A DNA stretch of 64,000 bases from contig CAXXEH010000001.1 of assembly GCA_963677935.2 (NCBI GenBank), forward strand, positions 372,001 through 436,000, written 5' to 3'. A model generated the notes under the pieces. The model saw only the letters and a list, made by a program, of their open reading frames with translations, was not told where the DNA came from and ran no database searches. The DNA is from JAAFHB01 sp963677935 (lineage in GTDB: Bacteria; Bacteroidota; Bacteroidia; Bacteroidales; Prolixibacteraceae). The number at the start of each line of letters is the position of its first letter. The stretch's first letter is position 1. The translations under genes were made by a program, and so were the position numbers. This document shows positions 51,045 to 60,080 of this stretch, piece by piece.

Positions 51045-51308
51045 GTGAAACGCGATGTAATCTTTAGGGGTTCCTCATTTAGTGATTTCAATGACTGGCA
51101 AGTAAATAACCCCAAATACTTCAGGAAAATTACAGAATTAATTGAAGAAGCCCGTCGGGATCCATTTGCTGGCAAGGGAAAACCAGAACCTTTAAAGTAT
51201 GAGTATTCTGGTTACTGGTCTCGAAGGATAACAGAAGAACATCGCTTGATTTATTCAGTATCTGAAACTGCAATTGAAATTATCTCGTGTAAATATCATT
51301 ACTGGTAA
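51045..51308 (+). CDS. YoeB/Txe-family toxin, copy 3
   Basis: The 87-residue protein starts at GTG and reads KRDVIFRGSSFSDFNDWQVN, PFAGKGKPEPLKYEYSGYWS, RRITEEHRLIYSV and EIISCKYHYW. It has all YoeB marks, including the Glu of ITEEHR, Arg, and the terminal His-Tyr. It should cleave mRNA at the ribosome. Compared with the copy at 28255 it keeps its start codon. Confidence 0.9.
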   Translation: MKRDVIFRGSSFSDFNDWQVNNPKYFRKITELIEEARRDPFAGKGKPEPLKYEYSGYWSRRITEEHRLIYSVSETAIEIISCKYHYW

Positions 51309-51628
51309 GAAAATCAAGGAAAGATCCACAATAAAATAGAACGCCGATGCTTCGGCTACGTTCAGTACAGGGAACACAGATCTAACGGATTTACACGAAT
51401 TTATTTTACCTGCGTAACCTGTGCTGAGGTTGTTGAGCGCAGTCGAAATAAGCGCAGTCGAAGCATCTGCCCAATCCGCTTAACTTGTCCGGCTACTGGC
51501 GCATCCGTTCTCCATTTTTAATACTTCGTGTAATTCGTAATAATTCGTGTAATTCGTATTTTAATGTAATTCGTAATAATTCGTGTAATTAGTATCTTAT
51601 TGTATTTAATAAAAAAAAATCATTCTGA
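51309..51628. repeat. AATTCGTG-word spacer
   Basis: From 51520 to 51600 the words TTCGTGTAATTCGTAATAAT and TCGTGTAATTCGTATTTTAA are tandemly repeated. Bases 51524-51559 match a stretch inside wecB (54277-54312) at 35 of 36 positions. Earlier, TTCGGCTACGTTCAG and GAGCGCAGTCGAA words occur. Confidence 0.85.
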
Positions 51629-52831
51629 ATGATCGCACAATTTATCGGCTTAGGCTATATAGGTTTACCAACCGCCGCAATAGTTGCACAACATGGTATA
51701 CAGGTACATGGAGTCGATGTTAACCACAAAGTAGTAGACACCATAAACAAAGGAGAAATACATATCATTGAGCCAGGTCTCGAGGCTGTTGTAAAAGAAG
51801 GGGTAGATAAAGGATTTTTTAAAGCATCTCTTACACCGATAGAAGCAGATATTCATCTAATAGTTGTACCCACACCTTTCAAAGGAAACCATGAACCAGA
51901 TATTTCATTTGTTGAAGCCGGTACAAGGTCTGTTTTACCATTCCTGAAAGACGGGGACATCTATATCATTGAATCAACCTCACCAGTTGGGACAACCGAA
52001 AAAATGGCAGAACTCATTTTCAGGGAAAGACCGGAATTAAAAAACAAAATCTATATTGCCTATTGTCCGGAAAGAGTATTGCCAGGTAATGTGCTGCACG
52101 AGTTGATATATAACGACCGTTCCATAGGTGGTATTGATGAAGCATCAACCCAAAAAGCAATAGAATTTTACCAGATTTTTGTCAAAGGGGAGTTGCATAA
52201 AACCAATGCACGTACAGCAGAAATGTGTAAGCTTACCGAAAATTCATCGCGTGATGTTCAAATTGCATTTGCCAATGAATTATCATTAATCTGTGATAAA
52301 GCAGATATAAATGTTTGGGAATTGATAAGGTTAGCAAATAAACACCCACGGGTAAATATTTTGCAACCGGGAGCCGGAGTTGGTGGACACTGTATTGCAG
52401 TAGATCCATATTTTATCACTTCAGAATACCCGAGTGAATCACGAATAATAGCAACTGCCAGAGAGATCAATAATTACAAAGCTTTCTGGTGTGCAGAAAA
52501 GACGAAGAATTCTATGTTGGAGTTTGAATTAAAGAATGGCCGAAAACCAGTTACCGCAATAATGGGATTAGCCTTTAAACCAAATATAGATGATCTAAGA
52601 GAAAGTCCTGCAAAATATATTGCTCAGAAGGTAATGCAAAGTGAGCAAAACAATTTTATGGTTGTAGAACCAAATATTAAAGAGCATAGTGTATTTAAGC
52701 TAACAAATTATCTCGATGCGTATCAAAGTGCTGATATCGTTGTGTTCCTGGTTGCACATGACGAGTTTAAGACGCTCGAATATAGGGAAGATAAGGTAAT
52801 TCTGGATTTTGCCGGTATTTTTAAACGTTAA
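51629..52831 (+). CDS. wecC: UDP-N-acetyl-D-mannosamine dehydrogenase
   Basis: The 400-residue UDP-sugar dehydrogenase has the N-terminal NAD site FIGLGYIGLPTAAIVAQHGI, the substrate/catalytic region YCPERVLPGNVLHELIYNDR, KLTENSSRDVQIAFANELSL and the active Cys in GAGVGGHCIAVDPYF. The C-terminal part has MGLAFKPNIDDLRESPAKYI. It oxidises UDP-ManNAc to UDP-ManNAcA with two NAD+. WecB, which makes UDP-ManNAc, is encoded 500 bases downstream. Confidence 0.93.
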   Translation: MIAQFIGLGYIGLPTAAIVAQHGIQVHGVDVNHKVVDTINKGEIHIIEPGLEAVVKEGVDKGFFKASLTPIEADIHLIVVPTPFKGNHEPDISFVEAGTRSVLPFLKDGDIYIIESTSPVGTTEKMAELIFRERPELKNKIYIAYCPERVLPGNVLHELIYNDRSIGGIDEASTQKAIEFYQIFVKGELHKTNARTAEMCKLTENSSRDVQIAFANELSLICDKADINVWELIRLANKHPRVNILQPGAGVGGHCIAVDPYFITSEYPSESRIIATAREINNYKAFWCAEKTKNSMLEFELKNGRKPVTAIMGLAFKPNIDDLRESPAKYIAQKVMQSEQNNFMVVEPNIKEHSVFKLTNYLDAYQSADIVVFLVAHDEFKTLEYREDKVILDFAGIFKR

Positions 52832-52866
52832 TTTCACGAATTAATACGAATTTCACTAACGCTTCG

Positions 52867-53241
52867 ATGACCGATATCTTATTTAAAGTTGAGAGTTACA
52901 AGATAATTGGAGCTTGCATGGAGGTTCACAAAAAATTAGGGTCTGGATTTCTTGAAAGTGTATATTCAGAAGCTTTAGAAATCGAATTTAAAGGCGCAGG
53001 TATTCCATACGAAAAAGAAAAGAAGCTGCCAGTTTACTATGAAGATAAACCATTAAAGAAATATTTCAAAGCTGATTATGTATGTTACAATTCTATCATT
53101 ATTGAACTCAAAGCCGCGAAATTCCTTGTCGATGCCGACCGGCAACAAACCCTCAATAATATCAAAGCAACCAAATTTAAACTCGGACTTTTGATCAACT
53201 TTGGAACACCTTCCCTTACCTATAAACGCATAGTCACTTAG
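52867..53241 (+). CDS. GxxExxY protein (PD-(D/E)XK nuclease-like), copy 2
   Basis: The 124-residue protein has the motif in KLGSGFLESVYSEALEIEFK (GFLESVY) and the nuclease-like KADYVCYNSIIIELKAAKFL (D...ExK). It is a diverged paralogue of the copy at 46753. CACGAATT words precede it and AATTCGT words follow it. It sits between wecC and wecB, genes that act in succession and are normally adjacent, so it looks like a later insertion. Confidence 0.88.
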   Translation: MTDILFKVESYKIIGACMEVHKKLGSGFLESVYSEALEIEFKGAGIPYEKEKKLPVYYEDKPLKKYFKADYVCYNSIIIELKAAKFLVDADRQQTLNNIKATKFKLGLLINFGTPSLTYKRIVT

Positions 53242-53331
53242 TGAAATTCGTCTTAATTCGTTAAATTCGTTTTTCGTGAAATTCGTCAAAATTCGTGAAA
53301 TCCTACCTAAATTGAAAAGCATTACAACTTT
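53242..53331. repeat. AATTCGT-word spacer before wecB
   Basis: GAAATTCGTCTTAATTCGTT, AAATTCGTTTTTCGTG and AAATTCGTCAAAATTCGTG fill the gap up to 20 bases before the wecB start. Confidence 0.8.
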
Positions 53332-54642
53332 ATGACTCCAACCCTAACAAAAAAGCGCATCCTGCTCGTCTTCGGCACCCGCCCGGAAGCCATAAAAATG
53401 GCCCCCCTGGTAAAAGAGTTTCAGCAGCATCCCGATCAATTCGAAACTGTTGTTTGTGTTACTGCCCAGCATCGTGAAATGTTGGATCAAGTTTTACAAC
53501 TTTTTGAGATAACACCTGACTATGATCTTAATATCATGAAGGCCGGGCAAGATTTGTACGATGTGACAAGCCGGGTTTTATTAGGTATGCGTGATGTTTT
53601 AAAAGATGCCAAGCCAGATTTGGTTTTAGTACATGGTGATACCTCAACTTCAACGGCTGCAGCATTGGCTGCATTTTACCAACAAATTCCAGTTGGTCAT
53701 ATAGAAGCAGGATTACGCACTCACAATATCTATAGTCCCTGGCCTGAGGAGATGAACCGCCAAATCACAAGCCGAATTGCTACCTTTAATTTTGCACCTA
53801 CAGAGCTAAGTAAACAAAATCTTTTAAACGAAGGAATAAAAGAAGAGAGTATATTCGTCACCGGCAACACCGTTATTGATGCATTACATTGGGTTCTCAA
53901 TAAACTTGCGAATGACACGAATCTAAACGAATTAATCACGAATCAACTCATCGAATTTGGTTTACCAAAAGAAAAACTCGATGCCTGGCATTCGTGGAAT
54001 TCGTCCCTGAAAGATCATATTAGTAAGGAATTCGTGCAATTCGTTCCAAATTCGTGCAATCAATCCAACGATAATGGCACCGAAATTCAAAATTCTGCAC
54101 CCCTTCGTAAATTGATCCTCATAACAGGCCACCGCCGCGAAAACTTCGGTCAAGGCTTCCTAAACATCTGTGAAGCCATCCATGAATTATCAGTGCTTTT
54201 TTCTGATGTTGACTTTGTATATCCCATGCATCTAAATCCCAATGTCCGCATTGCAATAGAACAAGTCTTCGGAGATCTTCGTGAAATTCGTAATAATTCG
54301 TGTAATTCGTATATGCACAACGTGCATTTCATAGAGCCCCTCGATTATCTCCCCTTCGTCTATTTAATGAATCTCTCGTATTTGGTTCTTACAGATAGTG
54401 GTGGTATACAAGAGGAAGCTCCCGGACTTAGTAAACCCGTACTTGTTATGAGAGACACTACTGAACGACCTGAAGCTTTGGATGCTGGAACAGTTCTTTT
54501 AGTTGGAACTGATAAACAAAGAATTATGGATGAAGTTTCTTTACTGATTAATTCCAATGAACATTATACAGCGATGAGTAGGGCCACTAATCCTTATGGA
54601 GATGGACATGCGTGCAGGAATATCATTGATTCTTTTATGTAA
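53332..54642 (+). CDS. wecB: UDP-GlcNAc 2-epimerase with in-frame repeat insertions
   Basis: The protein has 436 residues, against about 360-380 for the family. Core motifs are intact: VFGTRPEAIKMAPLVKEFQQ, VHGDTSTSTAAALAAF, GHIEAGLRTHNIYSPWPEEM, ILITGHRRENFGQGF, YPMHLNPNVR, and LTDSGGIQEEAPGL. Extra residues occur at about 185-255 (including KEFVQFVPNSCNQS) and about 316-327 (REIRNNSCNSYM). Both are encoded by AATTCGTG words of the intergenic type, kept in frame. It converts UDP-GlcNAc to UDP-ManNAc. Whether the enlarged enzyme is active cannot be seen. Confidence 0.92.
   Translation: MTPTLTKKRILLVFGTRPEAIKMAPLVKEFQQHPDQFETVVCVTAQHREMLDQVLQLFEITPDYDLNIMKAGQDLYDVTSRVLLGMRDVLKDAKPDLVLVHGDTSTSTAAALAAFYQQIPVGHIEAGLRTHNIYSPWPEEMNRQITSRIATFNFAPTELSKQNLLNEGIKEESIFVTGNTVIDALHWVLNKLANDTNLNELITNQLIEFGLPKEKLDAWHSWNSSLKDHISKEFVQFVPNSCNQSNDNGTEIQNSAPLRKLILITGHRRENFGQGFLNICEAIHELSVLFSDVDFVYPMHLNPNVRIAIEQVFGDLREIRNNSCNSYMHNVHFIEPLDYLPFVYLMNLSYLVLTDSGGIQEEAPGLSKPVLVMRDTTERPEALDAGTVLLVGTDKQRIMDEVSLLINSNEHYTAMSRATNPYGDGHACRNIIDSFM
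54277..54312. repeat. Intergenic repeat copy inside wecB
   Basis: These 36 bases equal 51524-51559 except for one base. They encode the extra residues between GDLREI and HNVHFIEPL and keep the frame. Confidence 0.88.
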
Positions 54643-54782
54643 TTCGTGCAATTCGTCTTAATTCGTGTCATTTGTATTTTTACATATAATCAATGAGAAA
54701 ATGACACTCGGACTAATTTTTTTAATAATCCAAGTCACTTAAAATCAATATAAACTTAACCAAAAAAAAACTTGGAAAAACA

Positions 54783-56129
54783 ATGAGTTTAGGCACCAAA
54801 TCATTCTCCATTTTTAAAAGAGACGCCTTTTTATATATCACTCAAATAATCACCAGCGTTATTATAGCAAGAAAATTGGGACCTGAAATGATGGGTATTT
54901 TTGCTTTGCTCACTATGATTACTTCTTACGCTGAGTCTTTTGGAAGGATGAAGTTTGATATTGCTGCTGTTTATTTTTTAGGTAAGAATAAATACAAAAT
55001 AGGCGATGTTGTTTTTACCCTGAATATGTTGGCGCTCATTACAAGCGCTGTTATAATTACACTCATAATATGGCAATTTGATTGGTTATACAATCTATTG
55101 TTTTCAAAAAGTACATTTGATGCCAGATTTTTGATATACTTTATTTTGCTTCAAATTCCGTTACAATTCCTGTATATGAACTATAGCTACATCCTGGTTC
55201 ATAAAGAAGATATCAAAACATACAATTGGATGATTATCATTAAGTCGTTGATTTCTTCTGTTTTGGGAATTTTCTTGCTTCTTGTATTCAATCTTGGTCT
55301 TTGGGCGATTGCAGGTGCAGGAGTCTTATCATTTTTAGTCAGTCTAATTTATGGTGCGCTGAACCTCGGTTCATACCAAACGCCATCAAATATTATCAAT
55401 AAGCCATTAATTAAAGATTTATTCCAGTATGGATTCAAATTATACTTATCTGGATTGGTAGGACATTTCCAGGCATACATTACAAATTTAATAGTCGCGC
55501 TTTATCTTGTTCCTGCCCAAATAGCCTACTTCTCAATGGCAAGAGGATTAGGACAATTGATGGACAAAGTACCTGCTGCCTTAAGTACTATTCTGTTTCC
55601 GCGTATTACAAAGGCAGTAACACATGAAGAGGCTGCACAATTATCAGCCCGAGCTACCAGATTATCTACTTTATTGCTCATCTTTGTTGGATTGATTGCC
55701 TATCTCTTGATAAAACCTGCCGTTTATATCATGTATGGAGCAAAGTACCTCCCATTAGTCACTCCTTTTATGATACTAATCCCAGGTATTGTACTTGCCG
55801 GGGCAACTACGCCTTTCATGCAATATTTTATGGGCATAAACAGGGCAGATCTGGGAATTACACTTCCAATTTTCCCACTAATTATACAACTCTCCTTATC
55901 GCTGATACTTATTCCTGCCTACGGTACATCAGGTGCTGCACTATCATTTGTTGCTGGACTGTTGTTGTATTCATTTATCAGCACGTGGATGTTTATCAAG
56001 CTTTCAGGATGTTCAATTAAAAAGGACCTTATGATACAGCGTAAGGATGTTTATTTCATTTTAGATTTTTTTGCTGAAGAAGTTAGAAAAGGAAAAAACA
56101 TCTTATCAAACATAATAAAACACACATAA
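54783..56129 (+). CDS. wzx: Oligosaccharide flippase (Wzx-like)
   Basis: The 448-residue integral membrane protein has about 12 hydrophobic helices (for example VIITLIIWQFDWLYNLLF, VLGIFLLLVFNLGLWAIAGA, LLIFVGLIAYLLIKPAVYIM). The N-terminal ARKLGPEMMGIFALLTMITS and the DKVPAALSTILFPRITKA segment are typical of PST/MVF-type flippases (Polysacc_synt). It moves the lipid-linked repeat unit across the inner membrane. First gene of the compact nonulosonate operon, with little repeat sequence upstream. Confidence 0.9.
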   Translation: MSLGTKSFSIFKRDAFLYITQIITSVIIARKLGPEMMGIFALLTMITSYAESFGRMKFDIAAVYFLGKNKYKIGDVVFTLNMLALITSAVIITLIIWQFDWLYNLLFSKSTFDARFLIYFILLQIPLQFLYMNYSYILVHKEDIKTYNWMIIIKSLISSVLGIFLLLVFNLGLWAIAGAGVLSFLVSLIYGALNLGSYQTPSNIINKPLIKDLFQYGFKLYLSGLVGHFQAYITNLIVALYLVPAQIAYFSMARGLGQLMDKVPAALSTILFPRITKAVTHEEAAQLSARATRLSTLLLIFVGLIAYLLIKPAVYIMYGAKYLPLVTPFMILIPGIVLAGATTPFMQYFMGINRADLGITLPIFPLIIQLSLSLILIPAYGTSGAALSFVAGLLLYSFISTWMFIKLSGCSIKKDLMIQRKDVYFILDFFAEEVRKGKNILSNIIKHT

Positions 56130-56168
56130 TTTGATACCAATGAGTGATTACAATTTTAATTCGATCAG

Positions 56169-57326
56169 ATGAAAACAATCCCTTACGGACGACAACATGT
56201 CACAGAGGAAGATATTCAAGCTGTCGTTGATGTACTTAAATCCGATTTTTTGACTCAAGGACCTAACGTAAAGGAATTTGAAGATGCTTTTGCCAAATAT
56301 ATCGGATGTCAATATGCACTAGCAGTTTCTAATGGTACTGCTGCATTACATTTATGCACTTTGGCCCTTGGTGTTAAAAAGGGTGATAAAGTAATCACTA
56401 CTCCCATCACATTTGCTGCCTCTGCAAATTGTGTGCGATATGCTGATGGAGATGTGGTGTTTGCTGATATCGATCAACAATCTTATTTGATCGATATTAA
56501 TAAAGTAAGGGAACTACTGGACACCGCTCCAAAAGGAACTTACAAAGGGATAATTCCAGTTGATTTTGCAGGAAGGCCAGTAAATCTTGAAGAATTCAGG
56601 GAACTTGCTGATGAATTTGACCTTTGGATAATAGAAGATGCTTGCCACGCTCCGGGAGGCTATTTTATTGATTCTAAAGGAATCAAACAAAATTGTGGTA
56701 ATGGGAAGTTCGCCGAATTAGCAATATTTTCATTTCATCCTGTAAAGCACATAGCTTGCGGCGAAGGTGGAATGATAACCACCAATGATAAAGCCTTATA
56801 CGATAAATTACGTAATTTACGGACCCATGGAATACAGCAAAATCCAGAACTTAGGCAATACAATCATGGCATATGGTATTATGAAATGCAGGAACTTGGC
56901 TATAATTACCGAATCACCGACTTTCAGGCAGCTTTGGGTTTTAGCCAGCTTAAACGTGCAGAAGAAGGGATAAATAGAAGGAAAGAGATTGCTGCAATTT
57001 ATGAGAAGGAGTTTAACGAAAAACCCTTTATTAAACGACAAACTGGCGTTGGAATAGGTCATGCCTATCATCTGTATGTCGTTGAATTTGAAAATCGGGA
57101 CGGCTTGATTCAGCACCTAAGAGATAATAATATTTTTGCCCAGGTTCATTACATCCCGGTACATCTAATGCCATATTACCGACAGTTTGGCTGGAAAGAT
57201 GGAGACATGCCTATCGCTGAAAAATATTATACAAGTTGCCTGAGTTTACCAATGTATCCAACTCTTACAGATGAAGATCAAAATTTTGTAATTAAAACAA
57301 TAAATAAATTTTATGAAAATAGGTAA
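56169..57326 (+). CDS. pseC: UDP-4-amino-4,6-dideoxy-N-acetyl-L-altrosamine transaminase
   Basis: The 385-residue PLP aminotransferase of the DegT/DnrJ/EryC1 family reads IPYGRQHVTEEDIQAVVDVL, then DFLTQGPNVKEFEDAFAKYI, SNGTAALHLCTLAL, IIEDACHAPGGYF and FSFHPVKHIACGEGGMITTN, where K in HPVKH carries PLP. The start IPYGRQxIxEEDI and LTQGP are PseC hallmarks. It aminates the CapE/PseB keto sugar. It overlaps the next gene by 14 bases. Confidence 0.92.
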   Translation: MKTIPYGRQHVTEEDIQAVVDVLKSDFLTQGPNVKEFEDAFAKYIGCQYALAVSNGTAALHLCTLALGVKKGDKVITTPITFAASANCVRYADGDVVFADIDQQSYLIDINKVRELLDTAPKGTYKGIIPVDFAGRPVNLEEFRELADEFDLWIIEDACHAPGGYFIDSKGIKQNCGNGKFAELAIFSFHPVKHIACGEGGMITTNDKALYDKLRNLRTHGIQQNPELRQYNHGIWYYEMQELGYNYRITDFQAALGFSQLKRAEEGINRRKEIAAIYEKEFNEKPFIKRQTGVGIGHAYHLYVVEFENRDGLIQHLRDNNIFAQVHYIPVHLMPYYRQFGWKDGDMPIAEKYYTSCLSLPMYPTLTDEDQNFVIKTINKFYENR

Positions 57327-58326
57327 TAGCTTCATTGCTGAAAGTGAAGTTTATTTCTGGGTTGAAGAGGGTCAAGCCAGTCTTGGTGATTTTGATACTG
57401 CAATTAAATACATTCAAGCATCTTATGAAGTTGGAGCAAATGGTATCGAGTTTCAATTAGCTATCCCTGAAGATTTCTACATATCTTCTCATCCTTATAT
57501 TGAACATTACAAGAAAATTCAATACTCCACAACTCAGATTAAGGAGCTCATTAAATATGCAAAAAATCTTGGAGTGGATTTTCTTGCTACAGTTTTATCA
57601 AATAGTCTCGTAACTTTACTTGCTGAAAATGGTTGTGACGCTTTTGTAATAAATGCATCAGATATTAATAATCCGGGAATTATAGATCCGGTAATTGAAA
57701 GCGAAATACCTTTCTTTATTAGTTTACCACTTGCAACGGAAAATGAAATTGACTGGATTTGCAATCGATGCATATGCAAGGGTGCAAAAAATTATGTTTT
57801 AATGCAAGGCCAGCACACTATGGCTAGTGGTGAACATGGTGTAATGCCAGAAGATAGTAACCTAGGGTTTATTTCAACTTTAAAATCAAAATATGGACTG
57901 CCTGTAGGATATATTGATCATTCTACAAGTAGTACCATGCCTGCGCTTGCCAAAGCTGCAGGAGCCAATTTTATATCAAAGCATTTAATATTGAATAAAA
58001 AACATCAAGGACCAGATTGGTTCGTATGTCAGGAACCTCAGGAAATGAAAGCAACGATTGAATACACTCGAAAGATCAGTAAAAGTTTGTCTTTAAAAGA
58101 AAAAATACTTGCACCAGGTGAGTATCTGGATAAGACTGTTATGAGAAGGAGCATTGTTGCGGCTGATTATATTAAAAAAGGAACTTTTATTAAAAGTGAA
58201 ATGCTGGCCTTTAAAAGACCAGGGACAGGTATGCCCCCTGATCAGTTTGAAAGCTTAATTGGTATGATTGCTATCAGGGATATCCTCAAAGATGAAATTC
58301 TAAACTTAAACCTACTTGAATCATGA
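57313..58326 (+). CDS. NeuB-family synthase, atypical
   Basis: The 337-residue protein has the N-acetylneuraminate-synthase TIM barrel and a C-terminal SAF part (MRRSIVAADYIKKGTFIKSE, then FKRPGTGMPP). The usual IAEIGxNHxG start is altered to IAESEVYFWVEEGQASLGDF, and VGYIDHST replaces the usual GLSDHT. It keeps the ISKHLILNKKHQGPDW segment. It should condense PEP with a hexosamine, but changed active-site surroundings suggest a different acceptor from PseI at 61501. Confidence 0.8.
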   Translation: MKIGNSFIAESEVYFWVEEGQASLGDFDTAIKYIQASYEVGANGIEFQLAIPEDFYISSHPYIEHYKKIQYSTTQIKELIKYAKNLGVDFLATVLSNSLVTLLAENGCDAFVINASDINNPGIIDPVIESEIPFFISLPLATENEIDWICNRCICKGAKNYVLMQGQHTMASGEHGVMPEDSNLGFISTLKSKYGLPVGYIDHSTSSTMPALAKAAGANFISKHLILNKKHQGPDWFVCQEPQEMKATIEYTRKISKSLSLKEKILAPGEYLDKTVMRRSIVAADYIKKGTFIKSEMLAFKRPGTGMPPDQFESLIGMIAIRDILKDEILNLNLLES

Positions 58327-59111
58327 ATTTTGAATTAAAAGATAGAATAGCTATTGTTGGTGGTAGCAGTAAAGGATTAGGTAAAGCTTGTGCCATATCG
58401 CTTGCAAAAGAAGGGGCGAAAATAGTATTGTGTGCCAATGATATTGAATCATTGGAAAAAACAAAACAAGAAATTGAGGCCATTGGGGTTCCTGTTTTAG
58501 CCTTATTGGTTGACATGTCATCAGAATTGGACAATGAAAGAATTATTAAAGAAACATCTTTATATTTTGGGCGTATTGATATTCTAATAAACAACTCAGG
58601 TGGACCAAAACCAGGGTCATTTAATGACATCTCAAATATTGATTGGGATGATGCTTACAATTCTATACTAAAATACAATATAAGAATGATAAAAGGATGT
58701 TTACCTTTTATGGAAAATAATCATTGGGGTAGGATCATTAATATCACTTCTCTGACAGTTAAAGAACCAGCACCATCTTTAGTATTATCAAATGTGTTCC
58801 GTGCTGGTGTAGTAAGCCTTGCAAAAAGTTTGAGTAAAGAACTAGCAAGTAAAGGAATTACAATCAATAACATTTGTCCTGGCGCGTTTAAGACCGATAG
58901 AGCAATTGAACTCATGCAAAAACGATCAGAATCACTCAGGATTTCTATTGATGAAGTTGAACGGCAAGCCGTAAACGGATTCCCGCAAAAAAGATACCAG
59001 CAACCAGATGAACTTGGCGATCTTGTCTGCTTTCTTGCTTCAAACAGGGCTGGAGCAATTACAGGTACTACAACTCAAATTGATGGAGGACTTTCTAATT
59101 CTTTATTATAG
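58323..59111 (+). CDS. SDR-family oxidoreductase
   Basis: The 262-residue classical SDR has the cofactor site AIVGGSSKGLGKACAISLAK, INNSGGPKPGSF, the catalytic Ser in IINITSLTVKEPAPSLVLSN and the usual end GTTTQIDGGLSNSLL. At the position of YxxxK there is LVLSNVFRAGVVSLAKSLSK, so the Tyr and Lys are not obvious (S-N-x2-R), as in some FabG-like members. It may act on the sugar made by the neighbouring NeuB-like enzyme. Start overlaps the previous stop by 4 bases. Confidence 0.85.
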   Translation: MNFELKDRIAIVGGSSKGLGKACAISLAKEGAKIVLCANDIESLEKTKQEIEAIGVPVLALLVDMSSELDNERIIKETSLYFGRIDILINNSGGPKPGSFNDISNIDWDDAYNSILKYNIRMIKGCLPFMENNHWGRIINITSLTVKEPAPSLVLSNVFRAGVVSLAKSLSKELASKGITINNICPGAFKTDRAIELMQKRSESLRISIDEVERQAVNGFPQKRYQQPDELGDLVCFLASNRAGAITGTTTQIDGGLSNSLL

Positions 59112-59116
59112 AGTAT

Positions 59117-59881
59117 ATGATAATTGCATTTGTTCCTTGTAGGCTTCAATCTTCGAGATTGCCTAGCAAAGCTATTCAGGATATTTATGGGATATCAGCA
59201 ATTGAAAGGTGTTTAATAAATACACTCGCCATCCCGGGTATTGATAAAGTAGTACTGGCCACATCCACAAATAAAATAGATGACAAACTGGAAAATTACA
59301 ACCTAAATGGACGAATTGAGGTTGTTAGAGGTTCTGAAGATGATGTTTTAGAACGTATTATGCCAACCATTCATAAATTCAAACCTGAGCACATTATGCG
59401 TATAACTGGTGATTGCCCTTTGGTATCACCAGAGTTAGGAAAACATACTATTATTGAGCATATTGATAAAGGTTGTGATGCATCTTTTACTTTCTCTAAA
59501 GTTGCCTTAGGTACTGCTTGCGAAATATATAAAACTGAGGCTATATTAAAACTTAAAGAACTCGTTAATTTAACAAACCATAGTGAGTACTTAGTTTATT
59601 ATTTTTCAAATAATCCAAACCATTTTTCATTGAATATTTTTGATGCTCCTGAACAATTTATAAAACCATGGAGACTTACACTTGATGAAATAAATGATCT
59701 CGAATTGCTTAATTTAATCTATAAAACCTTGGATGTTGGAGCAAGGCCTGTCTATTTTACTGAAGTAATATCTTTTTTCGAGAGATTTCCTGAGTCTGCA
59801 TTAATTAATATTGGAAATATGGTAAAATATAGAGATATTAAGGCAATTGTTGAATATCTCAAAAAGGTTACTACTATATAG
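59117..59881 (+). CDS. SpsF/PseF-like cytidylyltransferase
   Basis: The 254-residue nucleotidyltransferase begins IIAFVPCRLQSSRLPSKAIQ, with VLATSTNKIDDKL, VVRGSEDDVLERIM and MRITGDCPLVSPE, the COG1861 (SpsF) pattern. In nonulosonate clusters such enzymes activate the acid as CMP-sugar. CMP-pseudaminate synthetase PseF is related; no other CMP-transferase is in the window. Closely spaced after the SDR gene (5 bases). Confidence 0.85.
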   Translation: MIIAFVPCRLQSSRLPSKAIQDIYGISAIERCLINTLAIPGIDKVVLATSTNKIDDKLENYNLNGRIEVVRGSEDDVLERIMPTIHKFKPEHIMRITGDCPLVSPELGKHTIIEHIDKGCDASFTFSKVALGTACEIYKTEAILKLKELVNLTNHSEYLVYYFSNNPNHFSLNIFDAPEQFIKPWRLTLDEINDLELLNLIYKTLDVGARPVYFTEVISFFERFPESALINIGNMVKYRDIKAIVEYLKKVTTI

Positions 59882-60080
59882 CTAACCTAAATAAATAAGA
59901 AATACTATTAAGACACGTGATTTGGAATCCTTTTTCACGATGCATAACAATTGTACTGTCTCAATATGAAACAGTTAAAAAATTATACCATTTCTAAAAA
60001 TACCGGTATTGTTGTTCTTTCCCATGAATAAGTTTAAGACAAAGATAACAATGATGATTGGATTATAGCTCAAATGAAAT
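59882..60080. other. Short intergenic region
   Basis: A/T-rich with no spacer words of the kinds seen before 54.7 kb. Nothing recognised. Confidence 0.3.
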
